The notes under the pieces are model-generated. The model had not been told where the DNA came from. It ran no database searches and worked only from the letters and a program-made list of their open reading frames with translations. Positions 7,814 to 17,367 of a DNA stretch of 61,909 bases are shown piece by piece. Each line of letters starts with the position of its first letter. The first letter of the stretch is position 1. The stretch comes from Variovorax soli NBRC 106424 (lineage in GTDB: Bacteria > Pseudomonadota > Gammaproteobacteria > Burkholderiales > Burkholderiaceae_C), in the NCBI RefSeq assembly GCF_001591385.1, contig NZ_BCUU01000020.1:1-61909 (forward strand), written 5' to 3'. Position numbers and translations under genes: made by a program.

Positions 7814-8878
7814 TCATTTCAGGCGTGCGCGCAGCTTGCCCACCACGCCGGTGGGGAAGAAGTAGACGGACAGCACGAACAGCACGCCCAGCCACAGCAG
7901 CCAGCGGTCGGGCGACAGCAGGGCCGCCAGCCAAGGCAAGGCGCTGGCCTGCTCGCCGGCCAGGCGCAGCAGGTCCTGCAGGTAGCTCTGCGCGATGACG
8001 AAGATGGCGGCGCCGATCACCGCGCCGTAGATGGTGCCCATGCCGCCGATGACCACGATCAGCAGCACGTCCACCATGATCTCGAACGAGAGCGAGGTGT
8101 CCGGCCCGTTGTAGCGCAGCCAGATGGCCAGCATGGCGCCCGCGGCGCAGGCGAACATGGCCGACAGCATGGACGACACGGTGCGGTACACCACCACCCG
8201 GTAGCCGATGGCCTCGGCGCGGAACTCGTTCTCGCGGATGGCCTGCAGCACGCGGCCGAAGGGCGAGTTGACGATGCGCAGCATGGCCAGCACCAGCACC
8301 ACCGCGGCCACGAACAGCAGGTAGTAGCACAGCAGCCGCCCGTCGAGCGAGGCGCCGAGGAAGGGCTCCTCGGAGAACTCGAAGCTCGGAGAGATCAGCT
8401 CCGGAAGCTTGAAGGTCAGCCCGTCCTCCCCGCCGGTGAAGCCGGACAGCTGCGAGGCCAGCGTCTGGAAGGCCGACGCCACCGCCAGCGTGATCATCGC
8501 GAAGAAGATCGCCCGCACCCGCAGCGAGAAAAGGCCGATGGCCAGCGACAACAGCAGCGACAGCAGCAGCGAGGCGCCCAGGCCCACCGCGATGGCGCCC
8601 CAGGTCGGGCCGATGTTCGAGGCCGAGATGGCGATGCCGTAGGCGCCGATGCCGAAGAACATGGTGTGCGCGAAGCTCACGATGCCGGTGTAGCCCAGCA
8701 GCAGGTCGAAGCTGGCCACCAGCACGATGAACACCAGGATCTTGGCCGCCACGCTCAGCGCCTTCACGCCCGGAAAGAGGAAGGGCGCAAAAGCCAGCGC
8801 CAGCACGATGACGGCCAGGATCAGCGCCAGGAAGCGGCTGCCCGGCAGGTCGTTGGAGAGGATTCGTTTCATGAACAT
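7814..8878 (-). CDS. livM: Branched-chain-type ABC transporter permease LivM
   Basis: A 354-residue inner-membrane permease of the LivM type, with about eight to ten hydrophobic helices. It has the LLLGYTGIVSFAHTMFFGIGAY motif near the N-terminus and the ABC-contacting loop RVLQAIRENEFRAEAIGY. It pairs with LivH to form the translocation pore. AGGAG lies seven bases before ATG 8878; a second ATG two codons later is possible. It is the last gene of the five-gene liv operon, 17 bases after livH. Confidence 0.92.
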   Translation of the reverse strand: MFMKRILSNDLPGSRFLALILAVIVLALAFAPFLFPGVKALSVAAKILVFIVLVASFDLLLGYTGIVSFAHTMFFGIGAYGIAISASNIGPTWGAIAVGLGASLLLSLLLSLAIGLFSLRVRAIFFAMITLAVASAFQTLASQLSGFTGGEDGLTFKLPELISPSFEFSEEPFLGASLDGRLLCYYLLFVAAVVLVLAMLRIVNSPFGRVLQAIRENEFRAEAIGYRVVVYRTVSSMLSAMFACAAGAMLAIWLRYNGPDTSLSFEIMVDVLLIVVIGGMGTIYGAVIGAAIFVIAQSYLQDLLRLAGEQASALPWLAALLSPDRWLLWLGVLFVLSVYFFPTGVVGKLRARLK

Positions 8879-8895
8879 GTGCGCGCTCCTCTCGC

Positions 8896-9876
8896 TCAGC
8901 GGTTGGCCACCGGGTACACGCCCTGCGGGCGCCACAGCAGCACCGCCACCATCAGCGCGATGGTCGCGAAGGGCGCGGCCGTCGGCACCAGGAAGCCGAC
9001 GTAGTTGTTCATCAGCCCCACCAGCAGCGCGCCGATGAGCGCGCCGGTGGTCGAGCCCAGGCCGCCGATGATGATCACGATGAAGATCAGCACGTTGACC
9101 TGCGCACCCATCTGCGGAATGAGGTTCTGCTGGAACAGGCCCCACATGGTGCCGCCCAGGCCCGCCAGCGCGCTGCCGGCCACGAAGATGCCGATGAACA
9201 GCAGGCCGATGCGGTAGCCCAGCGCCTCCACCATCTCGCGGTCCTGCACGCCGGCGCGGATCAGGAGGCCGATCTTGGTGCGGCCCAGCGTCCAGGCCAG
9301 CAGGCCGAACACCGCCAGGCCCACCACCACCGCCAGCAGGCGGTACTTGCTGATGGCCGCATCGGCAATGATGAGCGAACCGCGCAGCGCCTCGGGCAGC
9401 GGCAGCGGCAGCTGGCCGGGCCCCCAGATCACCTTGATGAGCTCCTCGCCGATGATCATGCCGCCCATGGTGATCAGGATCTGCTTGAGGTGCTGGCCGT
9501 ACACCGGCCGCACGATGAAGCGCTCGAAGGCCAGGCCCACCGCGCCCGCCACCAGCATGGCGACCAGCATGGCCGGGAACACCGCCACCAGGTTGCGCCA
9601 CAGCTGCTGCGAGCCCGTCCAGTCGCCCATCAGGCCCAGAACGGTGCTGGCGACGAAGGCGCCCAGCGCGATGAACACGCCGTGGCCGAAGTTCAGCACG
9701 TCCATGAGGCCGAACACCAGCGTCAGGCCCGAGGCGATGACGAAGATGATCATCCCCATGGCCAGACCCGCCACCGTGAGCGTGAGCCAGGTCGAGAACG
9801 AGCCGGTGAGCGGCAGCGCCGCCAGCGCCAGCACCGGTGCGAGAAGCAGGGGCTTCCAGTCCATTTCAATTTTCAT
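8896..9876 (-). CDS. livH: Branched-chain-type ABC transporter permease LivH
   Basis: A 326-residue LivH-type permease with a run of hydrophobic helices. It has VFGLMDVLNFGHGVFIALGA near the N-terminus and the coupling loop RAGVQDREMVEALGYRIGLL. It forms the second pore subunit with LivM. Its start overlaps the livF stop by four bases (ATGA), which implies translational coupling. Confidence 0.92.
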   Translation of the reverse strand: MKIEMDWKPLLLAPVLALAALPLTGSFSTWLTLTVAGLAMGMIIFVIASGLTLVFGLMDVLNFGHGVFIALGAFVASTVLGLMGDWTGSQQLWRNLVAVFPAMLVAMLVAGAVGLAFERFIVRPVYGQHLKQILITMGGMIIGEELIKVIWGPGQLPLPLPEALRGSLIIADAAISKYRLLAVVVGLAVFGLLAWTLGRTKIGLLIRAGVQDREMVEALGYRIGLLFIGIFVAGSALAGLGGTMWGLFQQNLIPQMGAQVNVLIFIVIIIGGLGSTTGALIGALLVGLMNNYVGFLVPTAAPFATIALMVAVLLWRPQGVYPVANR

Positions 9877-10592
9877 AGTGCAAGCCCCAACAGGCGCTGC
9901 TGCAATTGCTCGTCCTGCGAGAACGCGGCCATGCTTCCGGCGTGCGCCACCTGGCCGTTGTCCATCACCGCCACGGTGTCGCCCAGGCGCTGCGCGAAGC
10001 TGAGGTTCTGCTCGACCAGCAGGATGGTCACGCCGCTGGCCTTGAGTTCGGCGAAGGCGTCGATCATGTTGTTGATGATGGCGGGCGCCAGGCCCTTGCT
10101 GGGCTCGTCGATGATGAGCAGCTCGCGCGGCTCCACGATGGCGCGCGACACGGCCAGCATCTGCTTCTGCCCGCCCGAGAGCTTGCCGGCCGGGTGGTTC
10201 CAGAACTTCTCCACCGCCGGAAAGAGCTTGAAGATCCAGGCCAGGCGCATGTCATCCATGTCGCCGGCGCGGCGCGCACCGCGCGCGGCCAGCAGCATGT
10301 TCTCCTTGACCGTGAGGTCGGAGAAGATGCCCATGTTCTCCGGCACATAGGCAATGCCGAGGTCGGCGATCTGCGGCGTGGAAAGCGCCGTGATGTCGGC
10401 GCCGCCGAAGCTCACCTTGCCTTGCGACGCATGCCACAGCCCCATGATCGTGCGCAGCGTCGTGGTCTTGCCGGCGCCGTTGCGGCCCAGCAGCATGGTC
10501 AGCTGCCCCTTGGGCACGGCAAGGTCGACGCCGTGCAGGATGTGATAGGCGCCGATGTGGGTGTGCACGCCGCGCAGTTCCAGCAAGTTCAT
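9873..10592 (-). CDS. livF: ABC transporter ATPase LivF
   Basis: A 239-residue ABC ATPase. Seen are Walker A GRNGAGKTT, Q-loop region YVPENMGIFSDLTV, signature LSGGQKQML, Walker B LLIIDEPSKGLAP and H-loop LLVEQN. It supplies energy to LivHM together with LivG. AAGGAGG stands before the ATG at 10592. A C-rich/G-rich palindromic repeat pair separates it from livG upstream. Confidence 0.93.
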   Translation of the reverse strand: MNLLELRGVHTHIGAYHILHGVDLAVPKGQLTMLLGRNGAGKTTTLRTIMGLWHASQGKVSFGGADITALSTPQIADLGIAYVPENMGIFSDLTVKENMLLAARGARRAGDMDDMRLAWIFKLFPAVEKFWNHPAGKLSGGQKQMLAVSRAIVEPRELLIIDEPSKGLAPAIINNMIDAFAELKASGVTILLVEQNLSFAQRLGDTVAVMDNGQVAHAGSMAAFSQDEQLQQRLLGLAL

Positions 10593-10600
10593 GGCTGCTC

Positions 10601-10718
10601 CTCCTTCCCCCGCTGGGGGAAGGTTGGGATGGGGGCTTGCGCCGCTTGCAGCGATGCGGTGATGCATGAAGTGGCGCGTGCCCCCACCCCCGCCCTCCCC
10701 CAAAGGGGGAGGGAGTGA
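10601..10718. repeat. Inverted pair of GC-rich palindromic repeats (family 1, copy a)
   Basis: Two palindromic units in opposite orientation flank about 45 bases. The left unit is CTCCTTCCCCCGCTGGGGGA plus AGGTTGGGATGGGGGC. The right unit is GCCCCCACCCCCGCCCTCCC plus CCAAAGGGGGAGGGAG. The layout is that of a REP/BIME-like element. It lies inside the liv operon between livG and livF. Relatives occur at 11507-11620, 43537-43570 and 61827-61863. Confidence 0.75.
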
Positions 10719-10731
10719 ATACCGAAGCGCC

Positions 10732-11496
10732 TCATGCGGCCTCCTTCGCAACGCCCAGGTAGGCCTCTTGCACCACCGGCGAGGCAATCACTTCCGCAGG
10801 CTCGCCATCGGCCACCAGCGTGCCGTTGTGCAGCACGATGATGCGGTCGGCCAGCTCGCGCACCACGTCCATCTTGTGTTCCACCAGCAGGATGGTCTTG
10901 GTCCTGTCCTTCTTCAGTTCGCGGATCAGGTCGAGGATGACCGGCGCCTCGGCCGCGTTCATGCCGGCGGTGGGCTCGTCGAACATGAAGACCTTGGGTT
11001 CCAGCGCGATCAGCAGCGCCACTTCCAGCTTGCGCTGGTCGCCGTGCGGCAGGCTGGCCACCGTGTCGTGCTCGCGCGCCTTCAGCTTGACCTGGGCGAG
11101 GATCTCGTCGGCCCGCGCGCTCAGCGCCTTGTGGTCGCTCCAGATGCTCCACAGGTTCAGGCCGCGCCGGTGCGCGCCTTCGCGCGTGGCCTGCACGGCC
11201 AGCCGCACGTTCTCCAGCACCGTGAGGTTGGGAAACAGGTTGGTGAGTTGGAAGGCCCGCCCCAGCCCGGCGTGAGTTCGCGCCGAAGGCGGCAGCCCCG
11301 TCAGCAGGCGGCCGTCGAGCGACACCGTGCCGTTCGTGGCCTTGAGCTGCCCGGAGATCAGGTTGAAGTAGGTGGTCTTCCCTGCCCCGTTGGGGCCCAC
11401 GATGGCCGTGAGCGTTCCTGGCGCGAAGGCGCAGGAAACGGCATTCACCGCCACATGGCCGCCGAAGCGGATGGTCAGGTCTTTGGTTTCTAGCAT
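10732..11496 (-). CDS. livG: ABC transporter ATPase LivG
   Basis: A 254-residue ABC ATPase of the LivG type. Seen are Walker [10 protein letters not shown], the degenerate signature LPHGDQRKLEVA usual in LivG, Walker B VFMFDEPTAGMN, H-loop LLVEHKMDVV and the closing QEAYLGV. ATG 11496 is the standard start. The only purine-rich stretch before it (GGGAG, about nine bases) is the edge of the palindromic repeat that fills the gap to the binding-protein gene. Confidence 0.92.
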   Translation of the reverse strand: MLETKDLTIRFGGHVAVNAVSCAFAPGTLTAIVGPNGAGKTTYFNLISGQLKATNGTVSLDGRLLTGLPPSARTHAGLGRAFQLTNLFPNLTVLENVRLAVQATREGAHRRGLNLWSIWSDHKALSARADEILAQVKLKAREHDTVASLPHGDQRKLEVALLIALEPKVFMFDEPTAGMNAAEAPVILDLIRELKKDRTKTILLVEHKMDVVRELADRIIVLHNGTLVADGEPAEVIASPVVQEAYLGVAKEAA

Positions 11497-11506
11497 GGGG
11501 GGTTCA

Positions 11507-11620
11507 CTCCCTCTCCCCGCTGGGGAGAGGGTTGGGGTGAGGGGCAAGCAGCGATGGCGAAGGCGCGCGGAACAATCGTCACGCTGGCCCTCACCCTGCC
11601 CTCTCCCAGAGGGAGAGGGG
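11507..11620. repeat. Inverted pair of GC-rich palindromic repeats (family 1, copy b)
   Basis: The left unit CTCCCTCTCCCCGCTGGGGA continues as GAGGGTTGGGGTGAGGGGC. The right unit GCCCTCACCCTGCCCTCTCC continues as CAGAGGGAGAGGGG. The two are inverted, about 40 bases apart, between the binding-protein gene and livG. The left edge touches the livG ribosome-binding region, so the element may affect livG expression. Confidence 0.75.
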
Positions 11621-11628
11621 AAGAAAGA

Positions 11629-12825
11629 TCAGCGCTTATTTTTGATCGGGATGTTCATCTCTTCGGGCTTGATCTCGTGCACCAGCTCCGGCACGCCCCA
11701 CGCGAAGGCCGGGTCGGCCTTGATCTTGAAGTGGTACATGCTCTGCATGGCCTGGTGGTCTTCCTTGCGGAAGGTCATCTTGCCCTTGGGGGTGTCGAAG
11801 CTCATGCCTTCCATGGCGTTGATGAGCTTGTTGGTGTTGGTGTCGCCGCCCGTTTTCTTCAGCGCGGTCACCAGCGCCATCGCGGCGCTGAAGCCGCCGG
11901 CGGTGAAGAAGTCCGGCGGGCTCTTGAACTGCTTGTAGTGCATCGACACCAAAGCCTCGTTCACCGGATTCTTCGGAATGCCGAAGTAGTAGTACGTGGC
12001 GCCCTCCATGCCCGGGAACTGCTTGTAGCTGGCCATGGCCGGCAGGATGTTGCCGCCGGTGGCGATCTCGATGTTGTAGCGCTTGAGGTCCAGGTCGGCG
12101 ATCTTGAACGGGTTGCCCGCGCCGGCCCACACGATCCAGATGATCTTGCGCCCAGGCTGGTCCTTGAGCTTGTCGATCAGGCGTTGCGCGCCGGCGGTGA
12201 AATCGGTGGTGGTGGGCGGCAGGTACTCCTCATGCACCAGCTTCGCATTCTTGAGCGCGCTCTTGAAGGCGGCCACGCCGTCCTTGCCGAAGGCCCAGTC
12301 CTGCGCCAGCGTGGCGATGGAGACGCCCGGCTTGTCGATGGCCACGGCATTGCTGATCGCGTCCTGGCTCGAATTGCGGCCGGTGCGGAAGATGTACCTG
12401 TTCCACTTGTCGCCGGTGATCGAGTCGGCCACTGCGGGCTCGACGATCAGGATCTTCTTGTATTCCTCGGCCACCGGCAGCATGGCCAGCGCCACGCCCG
12501 AGCCGGTGGTGCCGATGGCGAGGTCGGCCTTGTCGTCCGAATACGCCGCAGCCAGCAGCGACTTGCCCAGGTCGGGCTTGCCCTGGTCGTCCTTCTCGAT
12601 GATCTCGATCTTCTTGCCGTTGACCATCATCGTGCCGCCGGTGGCGTAGTCCAGGCCCATCATCAGGCCGACCTGCGTCTGCTTGGCATAGGCCTCCAGC
12701 GCCCCGGTCTTGCCGTAGATGTGCGCGACCTTGATCACGTTGGACTGGGCCCAGGCGGGCATGCTGAAGGCAGCGGCCAGCGCGACAGCGGATGTGGCGG
12801 CGGCCACCAGGTTGCGACGGTTCAT
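11629..12825 (-). CDS. ABC transporter substrate-binding protein (Peripla_BP_6 type)
   Basis: A 398-residue periplasmic binding protein. The signal peptide ends at about MPAWAQ. The mature start IKVAHIYGKTGALEAYAKQ and two-lobed pattern (IIEKDDQGKPDLGKS, ATLAQDWAFGKDG) are those of Leu/Ile/Val-type receptors. The ligand is unknown; related receptors bind amino acids, amides or aromatic acids. It is the first gene of the liv operon. A sigma-54 type promoter and inverted repeats lie in the 155 bases upstream, below the gene of a sigma-54 activator. Confidence 0.9.
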   Translation of the reverse strand: MNRRNLVAAATSAVALAAAFSMPAWAQSNVIKVAHIYGKTGALEAYAKQTQVGLMMGLDYATGGTMMVNGKKIEIIEKDDQGKPDLGKSLLAAAYSDDKADLAIGTTGSGVALAMLPVAEEYKKILIVEPAVADSITGDKWNRYIFRTGRNSSQDAISNAVAIDKPGVSIATLAQDWAFGKDGVAAFKSALKNAKLVHEEYLPPTTTDFTAGAQRLIDKLKDQPGRKIIWIVWAGAGNPFKIADLDLKRYNIEIATGGNILPAMASYKQFPGMEGATYYYFGIPKNPVNEALVSMHYKQFKSPPDFFTAGGFSAAMALVTALKKTGGDTNTNKLINAMEGMSFDTPKGKMTFRKEDHQAMQSMYHFKIKADPAFAWGVPELVHEIKPEEMNIPIKNKR

Positions 12826-12860
12826 CTTGGAATGTCTCCTTGTTCGGTGATGGCTGAATA

Positions 12861-12878
12861 TTGCACAGTTCGTGCCAG
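12861..12878 (-). promoter_or_regulatory. Sigma-54 (-24/-12) promoter for the liv operon
   Basis: On the reverse strand the sequence reads CTGGCACGAACTGTGCAA. The consensus is TGGCACG-N4-TTGC, so only one core base differs. The GG and GC doublets are 12 bases apart as required. It lies 36 bases before the binding-protein start. The adjacent upstream gene encodes a sigma-54 dependent activator. Confidence 0.7.
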
Positions 12879-12903
12879 GCGTAACACCACGTATTTGCGG
12901 GGC

Positions 12904-12929
12904 TCTTTCGAGCGATTTCACTCGAAAGA
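12904..12929. promoter_or_regulatory. Inverted repeat, probable activator site 1
   Basis: TCTTTCGAG and CTCGAAAGA form perfect 9-base arms with an 8-base spacer. The centre is roughly 65 bases upstream of the start point expected from the -24/-12 promoter. It is a good candidate enhancer site for the neighbouring activator. Confidence 0.55.
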
Positions 12930-12936
12930 TGCAAAC

Positions 12937-12970
12937 TTCAAACAGTTTGAATGACTGACTTTTAGTCATT
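12937..12970. promoter_or_regulatory. Two further inverted repeats, probable activator sites 2 and 3
   Basis: TTCAAAC-a-GTTTGAA (12937-12951) is a near-continuous palindrome. AATGACT and AGTCATT (12950-12956, 12964-12970) form a second inverted repeat that overlaps it. Both lie about 90-110 bases upstream of the predicted liv start point, in the range usual for enhancer-binding sites. The second could instead act as a hairpin at the end of the activator gene, but no T-run follows it. Confidence 0.4.
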
Positions 12971-12980
12971 CGTCTGCTTT

Positions 12981-14507
<1,527 letters not shown>

Positions 14508-14688
14508 TCGCCCGATTTTGTCCGAAGCCCGACCTGGAACTGTTCGAACGACTTGAACTATGCTCCGCGGTTTGCGCGCCAGCCGTTGCCAAGAGCCGAG
14601 CCAGGGCGTGCCGCTAACCGTGTCGGTCGTGTGCTTTTTTCACTTCGACCGAACACCCTCCGCCACGAGCGGAAGACTTGGGAACAAC

Positions 14689-16164
14689 ATGAGCAACCGA
14701 CGCCCGCATGCGCTCGCCTGCCTGAGCGCCCTTTCCCTTTTTCTGACGGCCTGCGCCACGCGCCCGCCCGACAAGGTCGAAGCCCCCACGCCCGCGCAAT
14801 GGCATGTTCCGCTGCCCCACAGCGGTTCGCCCACCTTGATGGCGCAATGGTGGCAGCGGCTGGACGAACCGCTGCTGGCCGAGCTGATCGAATCCGCGCA
14901 ACGCGTGAGTCCCACCATCGCCAGCGCCGCGGCGCGGCTGGAGGAAGCGCGCGCCAACCGCGTGGCGGCGGGTGCGGCCCTGGCGCCCAACCTCAACGGC
15001 AACCTGCAGGCCAGCCGCGGCAACCAGCTGGCGGCCACTGCGCCCAATCAGCCGCTGATGCCCATCAACACCTTCCAGGCCGGCCTGCAGTCGAGCTGGG
15101 AAATCGATCTGTTCGGCGGCCTGCGCGCCGGCCGCGATGCCGCGCAGGCACAGCTGGACAGCGCCGATGCGCAGTGGCACGCCGCACGCATTTCGGTGGC
15201 GGCCGACACGGCCCTCAACTACTTCGACGAGCGCGCCTGCCAGCGCCAACTGGCGGTGACCGTGTCCGACCAGCAGTCGCGCGCCAACACCGCGCGCCTG
15301 ACCGACCTGGCCGCCAAGGCCGGCTTCCAGGCGCCGGCGGATGCAGCGCGGGCACGCGCCAGCGCGGCCGACGCCTCCGCGCGCACCACGCAGCAGCGCT
15401 CGCAGTGCACGCTGCTGCGCAAGGCGCTGGTGGCGCTCACCGGCGTGGACGCCGCGGCGCTGGATGCCAGGCTGGATGCGGCGCCCATCGAGCCCGCGCT
15501 GCCCACGGTGAACGCGATCGAATCCGTGCCTGCCGCTGCGCTCGCGCAGCGCCCCGACGTCTACTCCGCCGAGCGCGCCGTGGCCACCGCCAGCGCGGAC
15601 GTCGGCGCCGCCGAGGCGCGCCGCTACCCGCGCCTGACCCTCACCGGCTCCATCGCCAGACTTCGCTACGAGATGGGCAGCTTCGCCGAGTCCATCAACA
15701 CCTGGCAGATCGGCCCGCTGGCGCTGGACATTCCCATCTACGACGGCGGCACCCGCGCCGCCAATGCGCAGGCGGCGCATGCACGCTACGACGAGGCCGC
15801 CACGCAATACCGCTCCACCGTGCGCCAGGCGGTGCGCGAAGTCGAGTCGGCACTGGTCACGCTGCAAAGCACCAACGACCGCTTCGACGACGCGACCAAC
15901 GCGGTGCGCGACTTCCAGAGTTCCTTCAACGCCACCCAGGCGCGCTACGACACAGGCCTGGCCAGCCTGTTCGAGCTGGAAGACTCGCGCCGCTCGCTCT
16001 TCGTCTCGCAGCTCACCCTGGTCGGCCTGCAGCGCGAGCGCGCCGAGGCCTTCGTCACCCTGTACCGCGCCATGGGCGGCGGCTGGCAGCGGCCCGATGA
16101 CGGCACCGCGCCCGCCGCCACCACCGTGTCCAGCGCCCCCACTTCAGCACCGAAATCGCCATGA
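14689..16164 (+). CDS. Outer-membrane efflux lipoprotein (OprM/NodT family)
   Basis: A 491-residue TolC-like channel. The lipobox LTACAT near residue 22 predicts acylation of Cys. Two repeated outer-membrane efflux domains are seen (WEIDLFGGLRAGRDAAQAQLD and IGPLALDIPIYDGGTRAANAQ). It is the outer-membrane exit of the tripartite RND pump encoded by the next two genes; here the channel gene comes first. ATG 14689 directly precedes the signal sequence. Its stop overlaps the next start (ATGA). Confidence 0.92.
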   Translation: MSNRRPHALACLSALSLFLTACATRPPDKVEAPTPAQWHVPLPHSGSPTLMAQWWQRLDEPLLAELIESAQRVSPTIASAAARLEEARANRVAAGAALAPNLNGNLQASRGNQLAATAPNQPLMPINTFQAGLQSSWEIDLFGGLRAGRDAAQAQLDSADAQWHAARISVAADTALNYFDERACQRQLAVTVSDQQSRANTARLTDLAAKAGFQAPADAARARASAADASARTTQQRSQCTLLRKALVALTGVDAAALDARLDAAPIEPALPTVNAIESVPAAALAQRPDVYSAERAVATASADVGAAEARRYPRLTLTGSIARLRYEMGSFAESINTWQIGPLALDIPIYDGGTRAANAQAAHARYDEAATQYRSTVRQAVREVESALVTLQSTNDRFDDATNAVRDFQSSFNATQARYDTGLASLFELEDSRRSLFVSQLTLVGLQRERAEAFVTLYRAMGGGWQRPDDGTAPAATTVSSAPTSAPKSP

Positions 16165-17333
16165 ACATCAAGAACATCAAACGGTCCCGTCTGCTCATCG
16201 CGCTCGCGGTGCTGGTCGTTGTCGCCATCGTCGCCTTCGTCGCGCTGCGCCCCAAGGGCGAGGAGCCCGCGAAGAAGGAAGCGGCCAAGTCCGGCATGCC
16301 GGCGCGCCCTGCCCTCACAGTGACCGTGGCCGCCCCCGAGGACACCGAGCTGGTCGTCAACCTGCCGGCCAACGGCAACATCGCCGCCTGGCAGGAAGCC
16401 AGCGTGGGCTCCGAAGCGAGCGGCCTGCGCCTGGCCGAAGTGCGCGTGAACGTCGGCGACGTGGTCAAGAAGGGCCAGGTGCTGGCGACCTTCTCCGCCG
16501 AGTCGGTGCAGGCCGACCAGGCCCAGGCCAAGGCCGCGCTGGTGGAAGCGCAGGCCACCGCCTCCGATGCCGCCGGCAACGCGGCCCGCGCGCGCACCCT
16601 GCAGGCCACCGGCGCGCTGAGCCAGCAGCAGATCAACCAGTACATCACAGCCGAGCAGACCGCCAAGGCGCGCGTCGAAGCAGCCAAGGCATCGCTGGCG
16701 GCGCAGCAGGTGCGCGTGCAGAACACCAAGGTGCTCGCACCCGACGACGGCGTGGTGTCCTCGCGCACCGCCACCGTGGGCAGCGTGGTCACCGCGGGCA
16801 CCGAGCTGTTCCGCCTGATCCGCCAGGGCCGGCTGGAGTGGCGCGCCGAGGTCACGGCCTCCGAGCTGGGCCGCATCGCCGTCGGCACGCCGGCCACGGT
16901 CACCGGTGCCAGCGGCGCGCAGGTGCGCGGCAAGGTGCGCAGCATGGCACCCACGGTCGATCCGCAGACGCGCAACGCGCTGGTGTACGTGGATCTGCCC
17001 GGCGCCCTGGAAGGCGGCTCGTCCCTCAAGGCCGGCATGTTCGCCAGCGGCGATTTCGAGCTGGGCCGCAGTTCGGCCAAGACGGTGCCGCAGGCTTCCA
17101 TCGTGCCGCGCGACGGCTTCAACCATGTGCTGGTGCTGCAGCCCGACCAGCGGGTGGTCGCCGTGAAGGTGGAAACCGGCCGCCGCGTGGGCGACCGCGT
17201 CGAGATCAAGGGCGAACTGCCCAAGGACGCCAAGGTGGTGGTGCAAGGCGCCGGCTTCCTCAACGACGGCGACCTGGTGCGCGTGGTGGACCCGCGCGCC
17301 GCGGGCGCCGCCAACGGCAGCGCCGCCAAGTGA
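16161..17333 (+). CDS. RND efflux periplasmic adaptor
   Basis: A 390-residue membrane-fusion protein. An N-terminal membrane anchor (about residues 10-30) is followed by the lipoyl half-motif AEVRVNVGDVVKKGQVLATF, an alpha-hairpin rich in Ala and Gln (about 110-190), the second lipoyl half VLAPDDGVVSSRTATVG and beta-barrel domains. It bridges the RND pump and the outer-membrane channel. The substrate is unknown. It is translationally coupled to the channel gene by a four-base overlap. Confidence 0.92.
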   Translation: MNIKNIKRSRLLIALAVLVVVAIVAFVALRPKGEEPAKKEAAKSGMPARPALTVTVAAPEDTELVVNLPANGNIAAWQEASVGSEASGLRLAEVRVNVGDVVKKGQVLATFSAESVQADQAQAKAALVEAQATASDAAGNAARARTLQATGALSQQQINQYITAEQTAKARVEAAKASLAAQQVRVQNTKVLAPDDGVVSSRTATVGSVVTAGTELFRLIRQGRLEWRAEVTASELGRIAVGTPATVTGASGAQVRGKVRSMAPTVDPQTRNALVYVDLPGALEGGSSLKAGMFASGDFELGRSSAKTVPQASIVPRDGFNHVLVLQPDQRVVAVKVETGRRVGDRVEIKGELPKDAKVVVQGAGFLNDGDLVRVVDPRAAGAANGSAAK

Positions 17334-17367
17334 ACGTGAACGACAAGACCCGACAAGGAGCCGCGCC

